Source of the DNA: SIG220 sp045615545
GTDB lineage: Bacteria > Bacillota_I > Bacilli_A > RFN20 > CAG-826
Assembly: GCA_045615545.1 (NCBI GenBank)
Contig: JAZLFA010000008.1
Coordinates: forward strand, 1 to 10,840
DNA length: 10,840 nt
Direction: 5' to 3'
Below are positions 1-6,273 of the stretch, piece by piece (position 1 is the first letter of the stretch; the number at the start of each line of letters is the position of its first letter). The notes beneath the pieces are model-generated. The model saw only the letters and a list, made by a program, of their open reading frames with translations. It was not told the origin of the DNA and made no database searches. The position numbers were made by a program, and so were the translations under genes.

Positions 1-1303
1 AATGGTTGATGATGCACTAGCTGGGAAGATTGATTTAATTGTTACAAAATCAGTCTCAAGATTTGCTAGAAATACTGTAGATACCTTAGTTTTCATAAGG
101 AAATTGAAAGAAGCTGGTGTTGAGATTTATTTTGAAAAAGAGAACATTTATACCTTTGATTCTAAAGGAGAAATGCTCCTAACATTGATGTCATCTTTGG
201 CTCAAGAAGAGTCCAGATCCATTTCTGAAAACGTAACATGGGGACATAGAAATAACTTTAAAAACGGTAAGGTTTACATTCCTTATGCTCACTTCTTGGG
301 TTATGACAAAGGAGCAGATGGAAAACCAGTAATTAATAAAGAAGAAGCTGAAATAGTCAGATTGATTTATTCAAAATTTATAGAAGGTTTAACTGCATAT
401 GAAATTGCTAGATTACTAACTTCAAACCATATAACTTCTCCTGGTGGTAAAGAAAAATGGGCTACAACAACAGTTGAGTCCATCTTAACTAATGAGAAGT
501 ACAAAGGTGATGCTCTTCTTCAAAAAGGAATTACAGTAAATTTCCTAGAACATAAAAGGAAAATAAACGAAGGTGAAGTTGAGCAATACTATGTTGAAAA
601 TTCTCATCCAGCAATCATTGAGAAAAGTGAATGGGATTATGTTCAACTTGAGATGAAAAGAAGAAAGGAAATAGGTAGAGCTTATAGTGCTCATTCCACC
701 TTCTCTTGTAGACTCATCTGCGGTGACTGTGGTGGCTACTTCGGCCCTAAGATTTGGCATAGCAATGATGAATATAAAACTACTATTTGGAGATGCAACA
801 ACAAATACAAGAATGATAAGGCTTGCAAAGTTCCTCATGTAACATTTGAACAAGTTAAAAACGCCTTCATTAAAGCTTTCAATCAGCTCAGCATTAATAA
901 GGATTCTATTATTGAATTTATCGAAAAAGAGTGTAAAAACCTCATTATTTTAGAAGATTTGGATAAGGAGATTTCAGAAAAGAAAGTTGAAGTTGATGGT
1001 CTATTTGCAGATCTAAAAGAAATAATTGAAACAAACAAATCAGCTGAAGAATATAGCGCTCTGAAGATTAGATACAACAACAGTGCAGAAGAACTTAATG
1101 TAATGTGCAAAAACAGAAAAGAACAAGAACAGCGTAAGACTGCAATTGATACTTACATTGCTAACTTTAAAAAGCTGCCAACAGTTATTGCAGATTGGGA
1201 TTCACGAATATGGAATCTCATGATTGATAAAGCAGTGGTTAATAGAAACAAAACAATTACATTCTTCTTCAAGAACGGACAACAAATAAATATTAATTTA
1301 TAA
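1..1303 (+). CDS. Large serine recombinase, 5' truncated by the window edge
   Basis: Site-specific DNA recombinase of the large serine (resolvase/invertase) family, the class that integrates and excises phages and conjugative elements. The visible 433 residues start inside the catalytic domain: SRFARN at 19-24 and a following LAQEESRSISENV stretch are resolvase-domain signatures, while the N-terminal part with the nucleophilic serine lies upstream of the window. A Recombinase domain follows (about 95-210), then a zinc-ribbon-like segment with Cys240, Cys243, Cys265 and Cys275, and a charged coiled-coil-like region (about 305-385). The ATG at 2-4 is probably an internal methionine. The ORF is otherwise intact and could be active. 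Its last 540 bp recur in damaged form at 7943-8485. The family is clear; the element it serves is not visible. Confidence 0.93.
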   Translation, partial: MVDDALAGKIDLIVTKSVSRFARNTVDTLVFIRKLKEAGVEIYFEKENIYTFDSKGEMLLTLMSSLAQEESRSISENVTWGHRNNFKNGKVYIPYAHFLGYDKGADGKPVINKEEAEIVRLIYSKFIEGLTAYEIARLLTSNHITSPGGKEKWATTTVESILTNEKYKGDALLQKGITVNFLEHKRKINEGEVEQYYVENSHPAIIEKSEWDYVQLEMKRRKEIGRAYSAHSTFSCRLICGDCGGYFGPKIWHSNDEYKTTIWRCNNKYKNDKACKVPHVTFEQVKNAFIKAFNQLSINKDSIIEFIEKECKNLIILEDLDKEISEKKVEVDGLFADLKEIIETNKSAEEYSALKIRYNNSAEELNVMCKNRKEQEQRKTAIDTYIANFKKLPTVIADWDSRIWNLMIDKAVVNRNKTITFFFKNGQQININL

Positions 1304-1366
1304 GAAATGGTGCTAGAATAGAGTCAATCTATAAAAGCATTTTATTTTGCTTCTTATAGGGGGTTT
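761..1366 (+). repeat. Direct repeat copy A (recombinase 3' end plus downstream flank)
   Basis: This stretch recurs at 7943-8551 in the same orientation. Alignment by eye starts at AGCAATGATG (761 and 7943) and holds at an exact offset of 7182 bp through the gene end, with scattered substitutions only. Downstream of the stop, both copies share about 50 bp, including GGTGCTAGAATA and TTTTATTTTGCTTCTTATA, with a 3-nt insertion in copy B. Similarity is lost just after the GGG run near 1363. Copy A carries the intact reading frame. Confidence 0.9.
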
Positions 1367-1423
1367 CAAATTTTCACGATTATGGTAGGGGGTTGCACTT
1401 TCTAGAGCTCTAGGGGGTTGCAA
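1357..1423 (+). repeat. Three spaced TAGGGGGTTKCA repeats
   Basis: Three near-identical G-rich motifs occur at 1357-1369, 1386-1398 and 1411-1423 (TAGGGGGTT followed by TCAA, GCAC and GCAA), with start-to-start spacings of 29 and 25 bp. They begin exactly where similarity to direct-repeat copy B ends. Several short repeats at one end are typical of transposase-binding sites, for example in IS21-type elements, so this may be a leftover insertion-element end. No matching transposase gene or opposite end is visible, and that reading is inference. An alternative is a regulator-binding array. Confidence 0.5.
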
Positions 1424-1478
1424 TTGTATCATTGCGCGAAGATTAGTACAAAATGCCCCACTCTAACTTTGATACAAT
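1423..1478. repeat. 9-bp inverted repeat upstream of the sigma-like gene
   Basis: ATTGTATCA at 1423-1431 is the exact reverse complement of TGATACAAT at 1470-1478, separated by 38 nt. The right arm contains TACAAT, which could serve as a -10 box for the gene at 1525, but no convincing -35 box lies at the right distance. It may be an operator or a recombination site. The rest of 1304-1524 holds no ORF I can support. Confidence 0.35.
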
Positions 1479-1524
1479 GAATAGTTGGTCAAAGTTTTTT
1501 TATGCAAAAAATAAGAAGAACTAG

Positions 1525-1875
1525 ATGCATATTCCTAATGGTAAAGGTGGCTTGAGATTATGCCCAAAAACTAGTTGTCGCGACTGTCCACATCATAGGA
1601 CTGGTACGCCTATTTCTTTAGATTATCTTAAAGAGGATTTTAACTTTGATGTTGAAGATCCAAATGAAGATGTTATTGCAGAAGTTAATAAAGAAGAACG
1701 AGCGACAGCGGTGCGTAATTCAATTATGGAATTTGATGAAATTGATAGACGAATTATCACCATGATTTTTTATGAGGATATGAGCGAAGGAGAAGTAGCT
1801 AAAAAGTTGTGCGCTTCTCAATCTGCAATTCATCAAAGAAAAGCTAATTCATTCAAGATTTTGAGGGAAAATTAA
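1525..1875 (+). CDS. Sigma-70 region-4-like helix-turn-helix regulator, possibly frameshifted near its start
   Basis: Encodes 116 residues. The C-terminal part (about 60-115) has the pattern of sigma-factor region 4, with an acidic FDEIDRRI lead-in and a helix-turn-helix around EGEVAKKLCASQSAIHQRK, as in small sigma-like proteins of Gram-positive conjugative elements. The N-terminal part has a Cys13/Cys18/Cys21 cluster (LCPKTSCRDCP) that could hold a metal. It lacks sigma region 2, so it is unlikely to be a complete sigma factor; transcription control of a mobile element is inferred. The ATG at 1525 has only a weak AAGAAG upstream. Another frame starting at ATG 1502 encodes MQKIRRTR just before it, so a one-base slip may have separated a short basic N-terminus from this ORF. 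Confidence 0.62.
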   Translation: MHIPNGKGGLRLCPKTSCRDCPHHRTGTPISLDYLKEDFNFDVEDPNEDVIAEVNKEERATAVRNSIMEFDEIDRRIITMIFYEDMSEGEVAKKLCASQSAIHQRKANSFKILREN

Positions 1876-1939
1876 AAAAATTTCAAAATTAACTTATCAA
1901 AAGAAAAGTTCACATTCATTAACAATTGGAGGTAGAGAA

Positions 1940-2119
1940 ATGGCTCAACTTAAAGATACTAAATCTAAGCACAGAATACACAGGATGTATTTGCTTAATG
2001 CTAGACAGAAAATGGGTTTATCTCAGTATAAGGTAGAACAGCTTTCTGGCATATCAAGAGCTCATTACAACCGTATAGAAAATGGCGTTGTTGCTGTATC
2101 TGTGAAAGAACAATATTAA
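1940..2119 (+). CDS. Small Xre-type HTH protein, probably cut short
   Basis: A 59-residue ORF with a strong GGAGGT ribosome site 6 nt before the ATG. Residues 17-50 follow the HTH_3 (lambda repressor-like/Xre) pattern: RQKMGLSQYKVEQLSGISRA then HYNRIENG, the usual two helices and recognition-helix end. Members of this family normally continue for another 15-25 residues after the IENG motif, with a helix starting near SVK. Here the frame stops nine residues after IENG, in SVKEQY. A point change or frameshift probably ended it early, and the DNA beyond is also decayed. DNA binding is known for the family; the target is unknown. It follows the sigma-like gene by 64 nt and may once have been co-transcribed with it. 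Confidence 0.6.
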   Translation: MAQLKDTKSKHRIHRMYLLNARQKMGLSQYKVEQLSGISRAHYNRIENGVVAVSVKEQY

Positions 2120-2121
2120 CA

Positions 2122-2336
2122 ACGTGTGGGATTGTTACTTTTAAACGTCGTTATTACTATGATCATGAGTATGAAAATTATGTCTATCTTTTAGATAATC
2201 AACTAGGGATTTCAAAGCAATTAGAGATGCAATCCCCGACATATTTATAGATGAATGGTCAATTAATGATCCTGATTGCCAGCAATATCTCATTAAAAAT
2301 AAGCTTCATCTTAAGATGGAAACGTATCAAAAGTAA
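2122..2336 (+). pseudogene. Broken ORF of unknown function, frameshifted
   Basis: Two adjoining frames read like one interrupted protein. The frame containing 2137-2247 gives an aromatic-rich stretch (RRYYYDHEYENYVYLL, then DNQLGIS) that stops at TAG 2248-2250. From about 2211 a different frame reads KAIRDAIPDIFIDEWS and on to LHLKMETYQK, ending at TAA 2334-2336. The two join sensibly around 2208-2216, suggesting a one-base insertion or deletion. I do not recognise the family. There is no start codon with a good ribosome site; it may be the tail of the preceding HTH gene's reading frame or a separate lost gene. Confidence 0.4.
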
Positions 2337-2344
2337 GAAGAGCA

Positions 2345-2692
2345 ATGAGAAGAAATCCAAAAATATTTGAGTCGTATTTGGATCCATAATACCTTGGTTG
2401 TTCACAAGAAGCACAAAAATCTCACATCTATGCTCCAAGATTTGGAAAATATGCAAATAGATTTAATCCTGAAACAATCGAAAAACTTTCATTGGTTAGA
2501 GAAACATATTCAAACAACGCAACAATAAAAGTCGTTAATTCTAAAAGAATTATAGAACCAATATTAGATTTATCTTATCTTCCGGAATACAAAATAACCT
2601 TAGATGAACCATTACGAGATATTTTAGACACTAAAGATATGAAAAAAGAAACGAGGAAAATGTTTAATGACATTAAATACGGACTGTTCTAA
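2345..2692 (+). pseudogene. Unrecognised protein with an internal stop
   Basis: One frame runs from ATG 2345 (AAGAAG just upstream) to TAA 2690-2692 and is broken once by TAA at 2387-2389, after MRRNPKIFESYLDP. The remainder is compositionally protein-like: SHIYAPRFGKYANRF, RETYSNNATIKVVNSKR and a charged C-terminus ending DIKYGLF. A TTG at 2492 could start a 66-residue fragment but has no ribosome site, and coding-like sequence continues upstream of it, so I read the whole as one dead gene of about 115 codons. No family is recognised. It ends 74 nt before the acyl ligase and is not evidently part of that operon. Confidence 0.45.
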
Positions 2693-2708
2693 AATAAAAC
2701 CAACTTAA

Positions 2709-2742
2709 GTAGGCTCGACCTACAAAATTAAAACGCTATCAT
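2709..2742 (+). promoter_or_regulatory. Candidate promoter with short inverted repeat upstream of the ligase gene
   Basis: TATCAT at 2737-2742 can serve as a -10 box, with TCGACC at 2715-2720 as a weak -35 (4 of 6 matches to TTGACA) across a 16-nt spacer. The -35 lies in a GTAGG-CTCGA-CCTAC inverted repeat (2709-2723), a possible repressor site. Predicted transcription starts a few bases before the AAAGGA ribosome site at 2754. Support is modest. Confidence 0.3.
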
Positions 2743-2766
2743 TAAAGATATTCAAAGGAAATACAT

Positions 2767-4287
2767 ATGTACAGTAAAATTAAACAACATTTTATTAATC
2801 ACCCAAATAGTATTTCTTTAATCCATGACGATAAAGAAATTACTTATAAAGAATTAGAAAAATTAATTGAAGAAACTGCTGATAGATTACAGCATTCTTT
2901 AGATATTAAAGAAGATGATGTAGTTTTAGTGGCAATTCCTAACAATATAGACGCTGTTAAAACCATTTATGCAATTAACAAAATCGGAGCAATTGCTGAT
3001 ATGATGCACCACATTTCTCCTGCAAATATGATGCTAAATAATGCTGAATTTACCGAAGCAAAATATTTATTAATGATTGATTCTTGTGTTAGACCTTTTA
3101 TTAAAGAATACAGTAAATATAAAAATAAAATCTTTTTATTTACTAGTGAAGGTGAAGAAAGAGTTGAAGGTTTTAATTATTTTGAAGATATCCCACTTTC
3201 TCATAAGGAAACTAGAGAATGCCAAGATAATAAAAAGACTTCATTTTATCTTCAATCAGGTTCAACAACCGGAAAATCAAAAAGTATTTGTTTAAATGAT
3301 TTTTCATTCAATTTACTTGTCGATGAATATCCAAGACTTTTGAAAAACAAGAAAAATCTCAATTATGCATCTGTCTTGCCTCTTCACCACGGTTTTGGAC
3401 TTTGTATGTGCATGCACGCTTCTCTTTCTTTTGGAGACACGCTCATTTTATTCCCGAAATTCAAAACTCAAGATGTCGTTGATGCAATGAATAAATATAA
3501 ACTTCATGTCATTAACGGTGTCCCAACAATTTATGAAGCTTTACTCGCAAATCCTAACTTTAGCACAAGTCCAAATATCAAAGATATTTATATGGCAATG
3601 TGTGGAGGCGACGGAACTTCTAGAAGTCTTAAAGAAAGATGGAATAAAGCAATGAAAGATGGGGGCAGTCAATGTCTACTTTGTGAAGGCTATGGCTTAA
3701 CTGAAACTGTCACCGGAATTTGCGTGAATACATTCGACTCATACAAAATTGAAGGTATTGGAAAACCATTCTCATACGCTGAAATGGTCATAATGGATGA
3801 AAAACATAACATTTTAAAGCCTTATGAAATTGGCGAAATTTGTATTAAATCAGAATGTATTATGAATGGTTATCTAAAAGATAAAGCTGTTACAGACGCT
3901 GCGTTTTATAAGGATTATTTATTAACCGGAGACCTAGGTTATATCGATGAAGATGGACATATTTTCTTTAAAGGAAGAAAGAAAAGAATCATCAAGGTCC
4001 AGGGCGCAATGGTGTTCCCTCAAGAAATCGAGGAACTTGTCGAACACATTCCTGGTATTAAAAAGGCCTGTGCTGTTGGAGTTGATGATGAAAGAAAAGG
4101 ATCTGTTGTTAAGCTTTTCATCATTACTCTAGAAGGTGTTAACGAAGAAGAAATTATAGAAAAAATAATGTTTGAAGCTAAAAATAACCTCGATAAATGG
4201 TCAATTCCTGCTTCAATCGTTGTTTTAGACGATTTCCCAAAGACTCCAATTGGAAAAGTTGACTTTAAAGTACTCGCAAAAATGTAA
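2767..4287 (+). CDS. AMP-binding acyl-CoA ligase / adenylate-forming enzyme
   Basis: A 506-residue member of the ANL superfamily, which activates a carboxylic acid with ATP to an acyl-adenylate and usually passes it to CoA or a carrier thiol. Visible signatures in order are the phosphate-binding loop SGSTTGKSK (about 164-172), the adenine-contacting YGLTET (309-314), the TGD ribose-binding Asp389 in LLTGDLGY, the GRKKRIIKVQG hinge after it, and the catalytic C-terminal lysine Lys497 in PIGKVDF. Length and motif order are normal and the enzyme looks intact. AAAGGA lies 7 nt before the ATG. The acid substrate cannot be read from sequence. The gene is co-oriented with the peptide, radical SAM and GNAT genes and ends 57 nt before the peptide, so a role in acylating that product is plausible but inferred. 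Alternatively it is a stand-alone fatty-acid ligase. Confidence 0.9.
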   Translation: MYSKIKQHFINHPNSISLIHDDKEITYKELEKLIEETADRLQHSLDIKEDDVVLVAIPNNIDAVKTIYAINKIGAIADMMHHISPANMMLNNAEFTEAKYLLMIDSCVRPFIKEYSKYKNKIFLFTSEGEERVEGFNYFEDIPLSHKETRECQDNKKTSFYLQSGSTTGKSKSICLNDFSFNLLVDEYPRLLKNKKNLNYASVLPLHHGFGLCMCMHASLSFGDTLILFPKFKTQDVVDAMNKYKLHVINGVPTIYEALLANPNFSTSPNIKDIYMAMCGGDGTSRSLKERWNKAMKDGGSQCLLCEGYGLTETVTGICVNTFDSYKIEGIGKPFSYAEMVIMDEKHNILKPYEIGEICIKSECIMNGYLKDKAVTDAAFYKDYLLTGDLGYIDEDGHIFFKGRKKRIIKVQGAMVFPQEIEELVEHIPGIKKACAVGVDDERKGSVVKLFIITLEGVNEEEIIEKIMFEAKNNLDKWSIPASIVVLDDFPKTPIGKVDFKVLAKM

Positions 4288-4315
4288 TGGAAAAGTAATA
4301 CTTTTGTGATAAAAT
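4287..4315 (+). promoter_or_regulatory. Promoter with embedded palindrome before the Cys-rich peptide
   Basis: ATGGAA (4287-4292; 4 of 6 to consensus) is separated by 17 nt from TAAAAT (4310-4315), and the -10 is extended by TG at 4307-4308 (TGATAAAAT). AAAAGTA-A-TACTTTT (4291-4305) is a perfect 15-nt palindrome filling the spacer, the classic place for a repressor operator. Transcription would start about 20 nt before the peptide's GTG. This allows the peptide to be expressed separately from, and more strongly than, the ligase upstream. Confidence 0.5.
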
Positions 4316-4344
4316 GTACTTATTATTAAGAAAGGACTAACGCT

Positions 4345-4512
4345 GTGTTCAAAATTTCTGACGAATTAGTGAACGACATGAATTCTTTTGTTGAAGAAAA
4401 CAAATCAGCTGCAAAAGAATATTCTTGCGAATCATTTGGCTGCATGGATTGTACAAATTCCTGTGCTGAAAACTGCGCAAAGAACTGCAAAAACGCTGTA
4501 AAAAACCATTAA
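4345..4512 (+). CDS. Cysteine-rich RiPP precursor peptide (candidate)
   Basis: A 55-residue ORF starting at GTG with AAAGGA 8 nt upstream. Residues 1-27 form an acidic, cysteine-free, helix-prone leader-like part (MFKISDELVNDMNSF and on to EYS). Residues 28-48 hold all six cysteines: Cys28, 33, 36, 40, 44 and 48, the last four spaced CxxxCxxxCxxxC with Asn or Ser just before three of them. A short basic tail (KNAVKNH) follows. There is no signal peptide, hydrophobic segment or Gly-Gly cleavage motif. It is followed after 2 nt by a SPASM radical SAM gene. This matches the known logic of ranthipeptide/sactipeptide loci, where such an enzyme links cysteine sulfur to carbons of other residues. 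Assignment as a precursor is inference from composition and position. ATG at codon 12 is an alternative start but has no ribosome site. Confidence 0.78.
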   Translation: MFKISDELVNDMNSFVEENKSAAKEYSCESFGCMDCTNSCAENCAKNCKNAVKNH

Positions 4513-4514
4513 TC

Positions 4515-5633
4515 ATGTCTTCTGACATAAAAACAAAAAGTATTACACTAGTGCTCACCCACCAGTGTAATTTAGCATGTACCTACTGTTACGAGAAACA
4601 TAAAGATAATCAGAGGATGTCTTTAGAGACCGCCAAATCGATTATTGATAAAGAATTAACTCAAGACGACGGTACAACTGATGTAGAAATTGACTTATTT
4701 GGAGGAGAACCTCTTTTAGAGTTTCCGCTAGTTAAATCTTTAGTGGAATACGCAAAAAGTAAGGATTATCCGAAAGAATATGTCTTTTTTATTACAACAA
4801 ATGGTGTTTTACTTAACGACGAAAGAAAGGAATGGTTAAAGGAAAACACTAATTATTTACAAATGGGTTTGTCCCTAGACGGCACTAAAGCTATGCACGA
4901 CACAAACCGTAATAATTCCTATGACAAAATTGATATTGATTTCTTTGCCAAAACTTATCCAAGTCAAGGAATTAAGATGACCATTTCCAAAGAAACTTTA
5001 CCTTATTTAGCGGAAGGAATCATCAACTGCCACAACTTAGGTTTTGAAGATGTAAACGCTAATTTAGCGTACGGAATTGACTGGACTGATCCAGAAAATG
5101 AGAAGATTTATGAAAGAGAACTATTAAAACTAGTCGATTTCTATATTGCTCATCCTGAACTAGATCCTTGCTCAATTCTTGATATTAACCGCTTAAAATC
5201 TTTAACTAACGAGCAAAACGAAGCAACAAGACATTGTGGCGCAGGTGTTTATATGAAAGCTTATGACTATGATGGAACGTTCTATCCATGTCAACATTTC
5301 TTACCTTTGTCCATAGGACAAGATAAAGCTTTCAACTCACTAAAAATTGATTTTAGAAAGTCCGCCACCGATATCGATTCATTCTCTGAAGAATGTAGAA
5401 CTTGTAAAATGAAAAATGTGTGTCCAACTTGTTATGGAGAGAACTACTCTATGACAGGTGACATCAATAAAAGAGATATGACTTTATGCCGATTATTTAA
5501 GATTCAATTTAAATCTCTAGCGTATTTCGTATCAAAATTATTCGAAAATAACCGTCTTGATGACTTAGATGTTTCATCAAAAGTATTAATATTAAAAGCT
5601 GCTTTAGTAATAAATAATGAAATTTCTTTATGA
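4515..5633 (+). CDS. Radical SAM/SPASM peptide maturase
   Basis: A 372-residue radical SAM enzyme. The S-adenosylmethionine-binding 4Fe-4S cluster site is CNLACTYC (Cys18, Cys22, Cys25), followed by the SAM-contacting FGGEP. The C-terminal SPASM region shows its seven auxiliary-cluster cysteines: Cys241, then Cys259 in GTFYPC, then CRTCKMKNVCPTC (Cys294, 297, 303, 306) and Cys325. In this family SPASM enzymes modify ribosomal peptides (thioether or C-C links) or activate sulfatases. A Cys-rich peptide gene ending 2 nt before the ATG points to peptide maturation. No clear ribosome site precedes the start, so translation is probably coupled to the peptide gene. The radical SAM core begins at the N-terminus, leaving no room for a fused recognition (RRE) domain. 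The specific bond formed is unknown. Confidence 0.9.
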   Translation: MSSDIKTKSITLVLTHQCNLACTYCYEKHKDNQRMSLETAKSIIDKELTQDDGTTDVEIDLFGGEPLLEFPLVKSLVEYAKSKDYPKEYVFFITTNGVLLNDERKEWLKENTNYLQMGLSLDGTKAMHDTNRNNSYDKIDIDFFAKTYPSQGIKMTISKETLPYLAEGIINCHNLGFEDVNANLAYGIDWTDPENEKIYERELLKLVDFYIAHPELDPCSILDINRLKSLTNEQNEATRHCGAGVYMKAYDYDGTFYPCQHFLPLSIGQDKAFNSLKIDFRKSATDIDSFSEECRTCKMKNVCPTCYGENYSMTGDINKRDMTLCRLFKIQFKSLAYFVSKLFENNRLDDLDVSSKVLILKAALVINNEISL

Positions 5634-6154
5634 TATTAGAAACTGAAAGATTATTCGTTGAAGATGTTAATAGTGAAGATGCTTCATGTATTTTGAAGAT
5701 TCAAAATACTGAATATTCTCATAGATATAATCTTTTCCCACCTTTAACAATAAAAGATATTGAAGAAGAAATTAAGTCTTCTACGATGTATAAGCTCGTG
5801 TTAAAGGAAGAAAAAGTAATTATCGGATTAATTAGAGTTAAAGTCGATTATTACCGAAACAACCCACAAGCACGACACGTTGTAGTAATTATGGATGAAA
5901 ATTATTCATCAAAAGGCTACATGACTGAGGCGGTTCCTGCAATTTATGAATATTTATATTCTAAATATGACATTCTAACTGGCTATATCTTCGCCGAAAA
6001 TATCGCTTCAATTAGACTAAGCGAAAAATCTGGTTGGAAAAATGAAGGTACACTAAGACAAGCGATTGTTGATCAGCATGGAGTCGTTCACGACCTTGTT
6101 GCTGTGTCATTAACTAAAGAGGAATACCTACAAAGAAAAAGTTCCAAACATTAA
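5630..6154 (+). CDS. GNAT N-acetyltransferase, RimJ/RimL-like
   Basis: A 174-residue protein of the Acetyltransf_3 (RimJ/RimL) branch of GNAT enzymes, which transfer acyl groups from acyl-CoA to amines. Signatures are the N-terminal LETERLFVEDV, the acetyl-CoA-binding segment SSKGYMTEAVPAI (usually GYAxEA), and the C-terminal ENIASIRLSEKSGW followed by KNEGTLR. Its ATG overlaps the radical SAM stop as ATGA, so the two are one translation-coupled operon. The family usually acetylates protein N-termini or small-molecule amines; some GNATs in RiPP loci attach acyl groups to the peptide and others protect the producer. With an acyl ligase in the same cluster, peptide acylation is an attractive but unproved role. 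Confidence 0.85.
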   Translation: MILETERLFVEDVNSEDASCILKIQNTEYSHRYNLFPPLTIKDIEEEIKSSTMYKLVLKEEKVIIGLIRVKVDYYRNNPQARHVVVIMDENYSSKGYMTEAVPAIYEYLYSKYDILTGYIFAENIASIRLSEKSGWKNEGTLRQAIVDQHGVVHDLVAVSLTKEEYLQRKSSKH

Positions 6155-6273
6155 GTTGAACTGTCTACTTTTCGTTGACTAGTTCAAATAGGAGTTCTAT
6201 TTATAATTTGATTTTTGTAGAAACAGTCCATGCATTTTTCTACAGGAGAATCCGCTTTTGAGATGCCCTATAT
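6155..6273. repeat. Convergent intergenic region with three inverted repeats
   Basis: Between the GNAT stop and the minus-strand LRR stop lie TTGAACT/AGTTCAA (6156-6162 and 6181-6187), AAATAG-GAGTT-CTATTT (6186-6202), and TGTAGAAA/TTTCTACA (6216-6223 and 6237-6244, 13-nt loop). Placement between convergent genes suggests transcription ends here, but none has a clean U-tract, so I do not call a definite intrinsic terminator. The second is followed by T-rich sequence and is the best weak candidate for the + operon. Confidence 0.35.

Noticed and set aside
545..1110. Minus-strand ORFs at 545-853 and 883-1110, and the similar 8080-8262
   Set aside because: They lie antisense to the recombinase and its decayed copy, have no ribosome sites or domain motifs, and are similar to each other only because the DNA is duplicated.
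2259..2456. 65-residue minus-strand ORF
   Set aside because: Hydrophobic low-complexity translation of AT-rich decayed sequence, with no ribosome site; better explained as antisense of the broken plus-strand ORFs.
3077..4132. Plus-strand ORFs at 3077-3295 and 3947-4132
   Set aside because: Out-of-frame shadows in the acyl ligase gene, which has all family motifs.
4349..4558. 69-residue minus-strand ORF across the peptide gene
   Set aside because: Antisense to the Cys-rich peptide and radical SAM start. The sense strand has a ribosome site, coupled spacing and an organised cysteine pattern; the antisense frame has none.
6178..6190. AGTTCAA near 6181 as a second IS200/IS605 right end
   Set aside because: It matches the terminal AGTTCAA but lacks the GTGGG-type hairpin and any tnpB or left end nearby.
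6216..6244. TGTAGAAA/TTTCTACA hairpin as an intrinsic terminator
   Set aside because: Neither strand has a U-tract after the stem and the loop is 13 nt, so only a generic inverted repeat can be supported.
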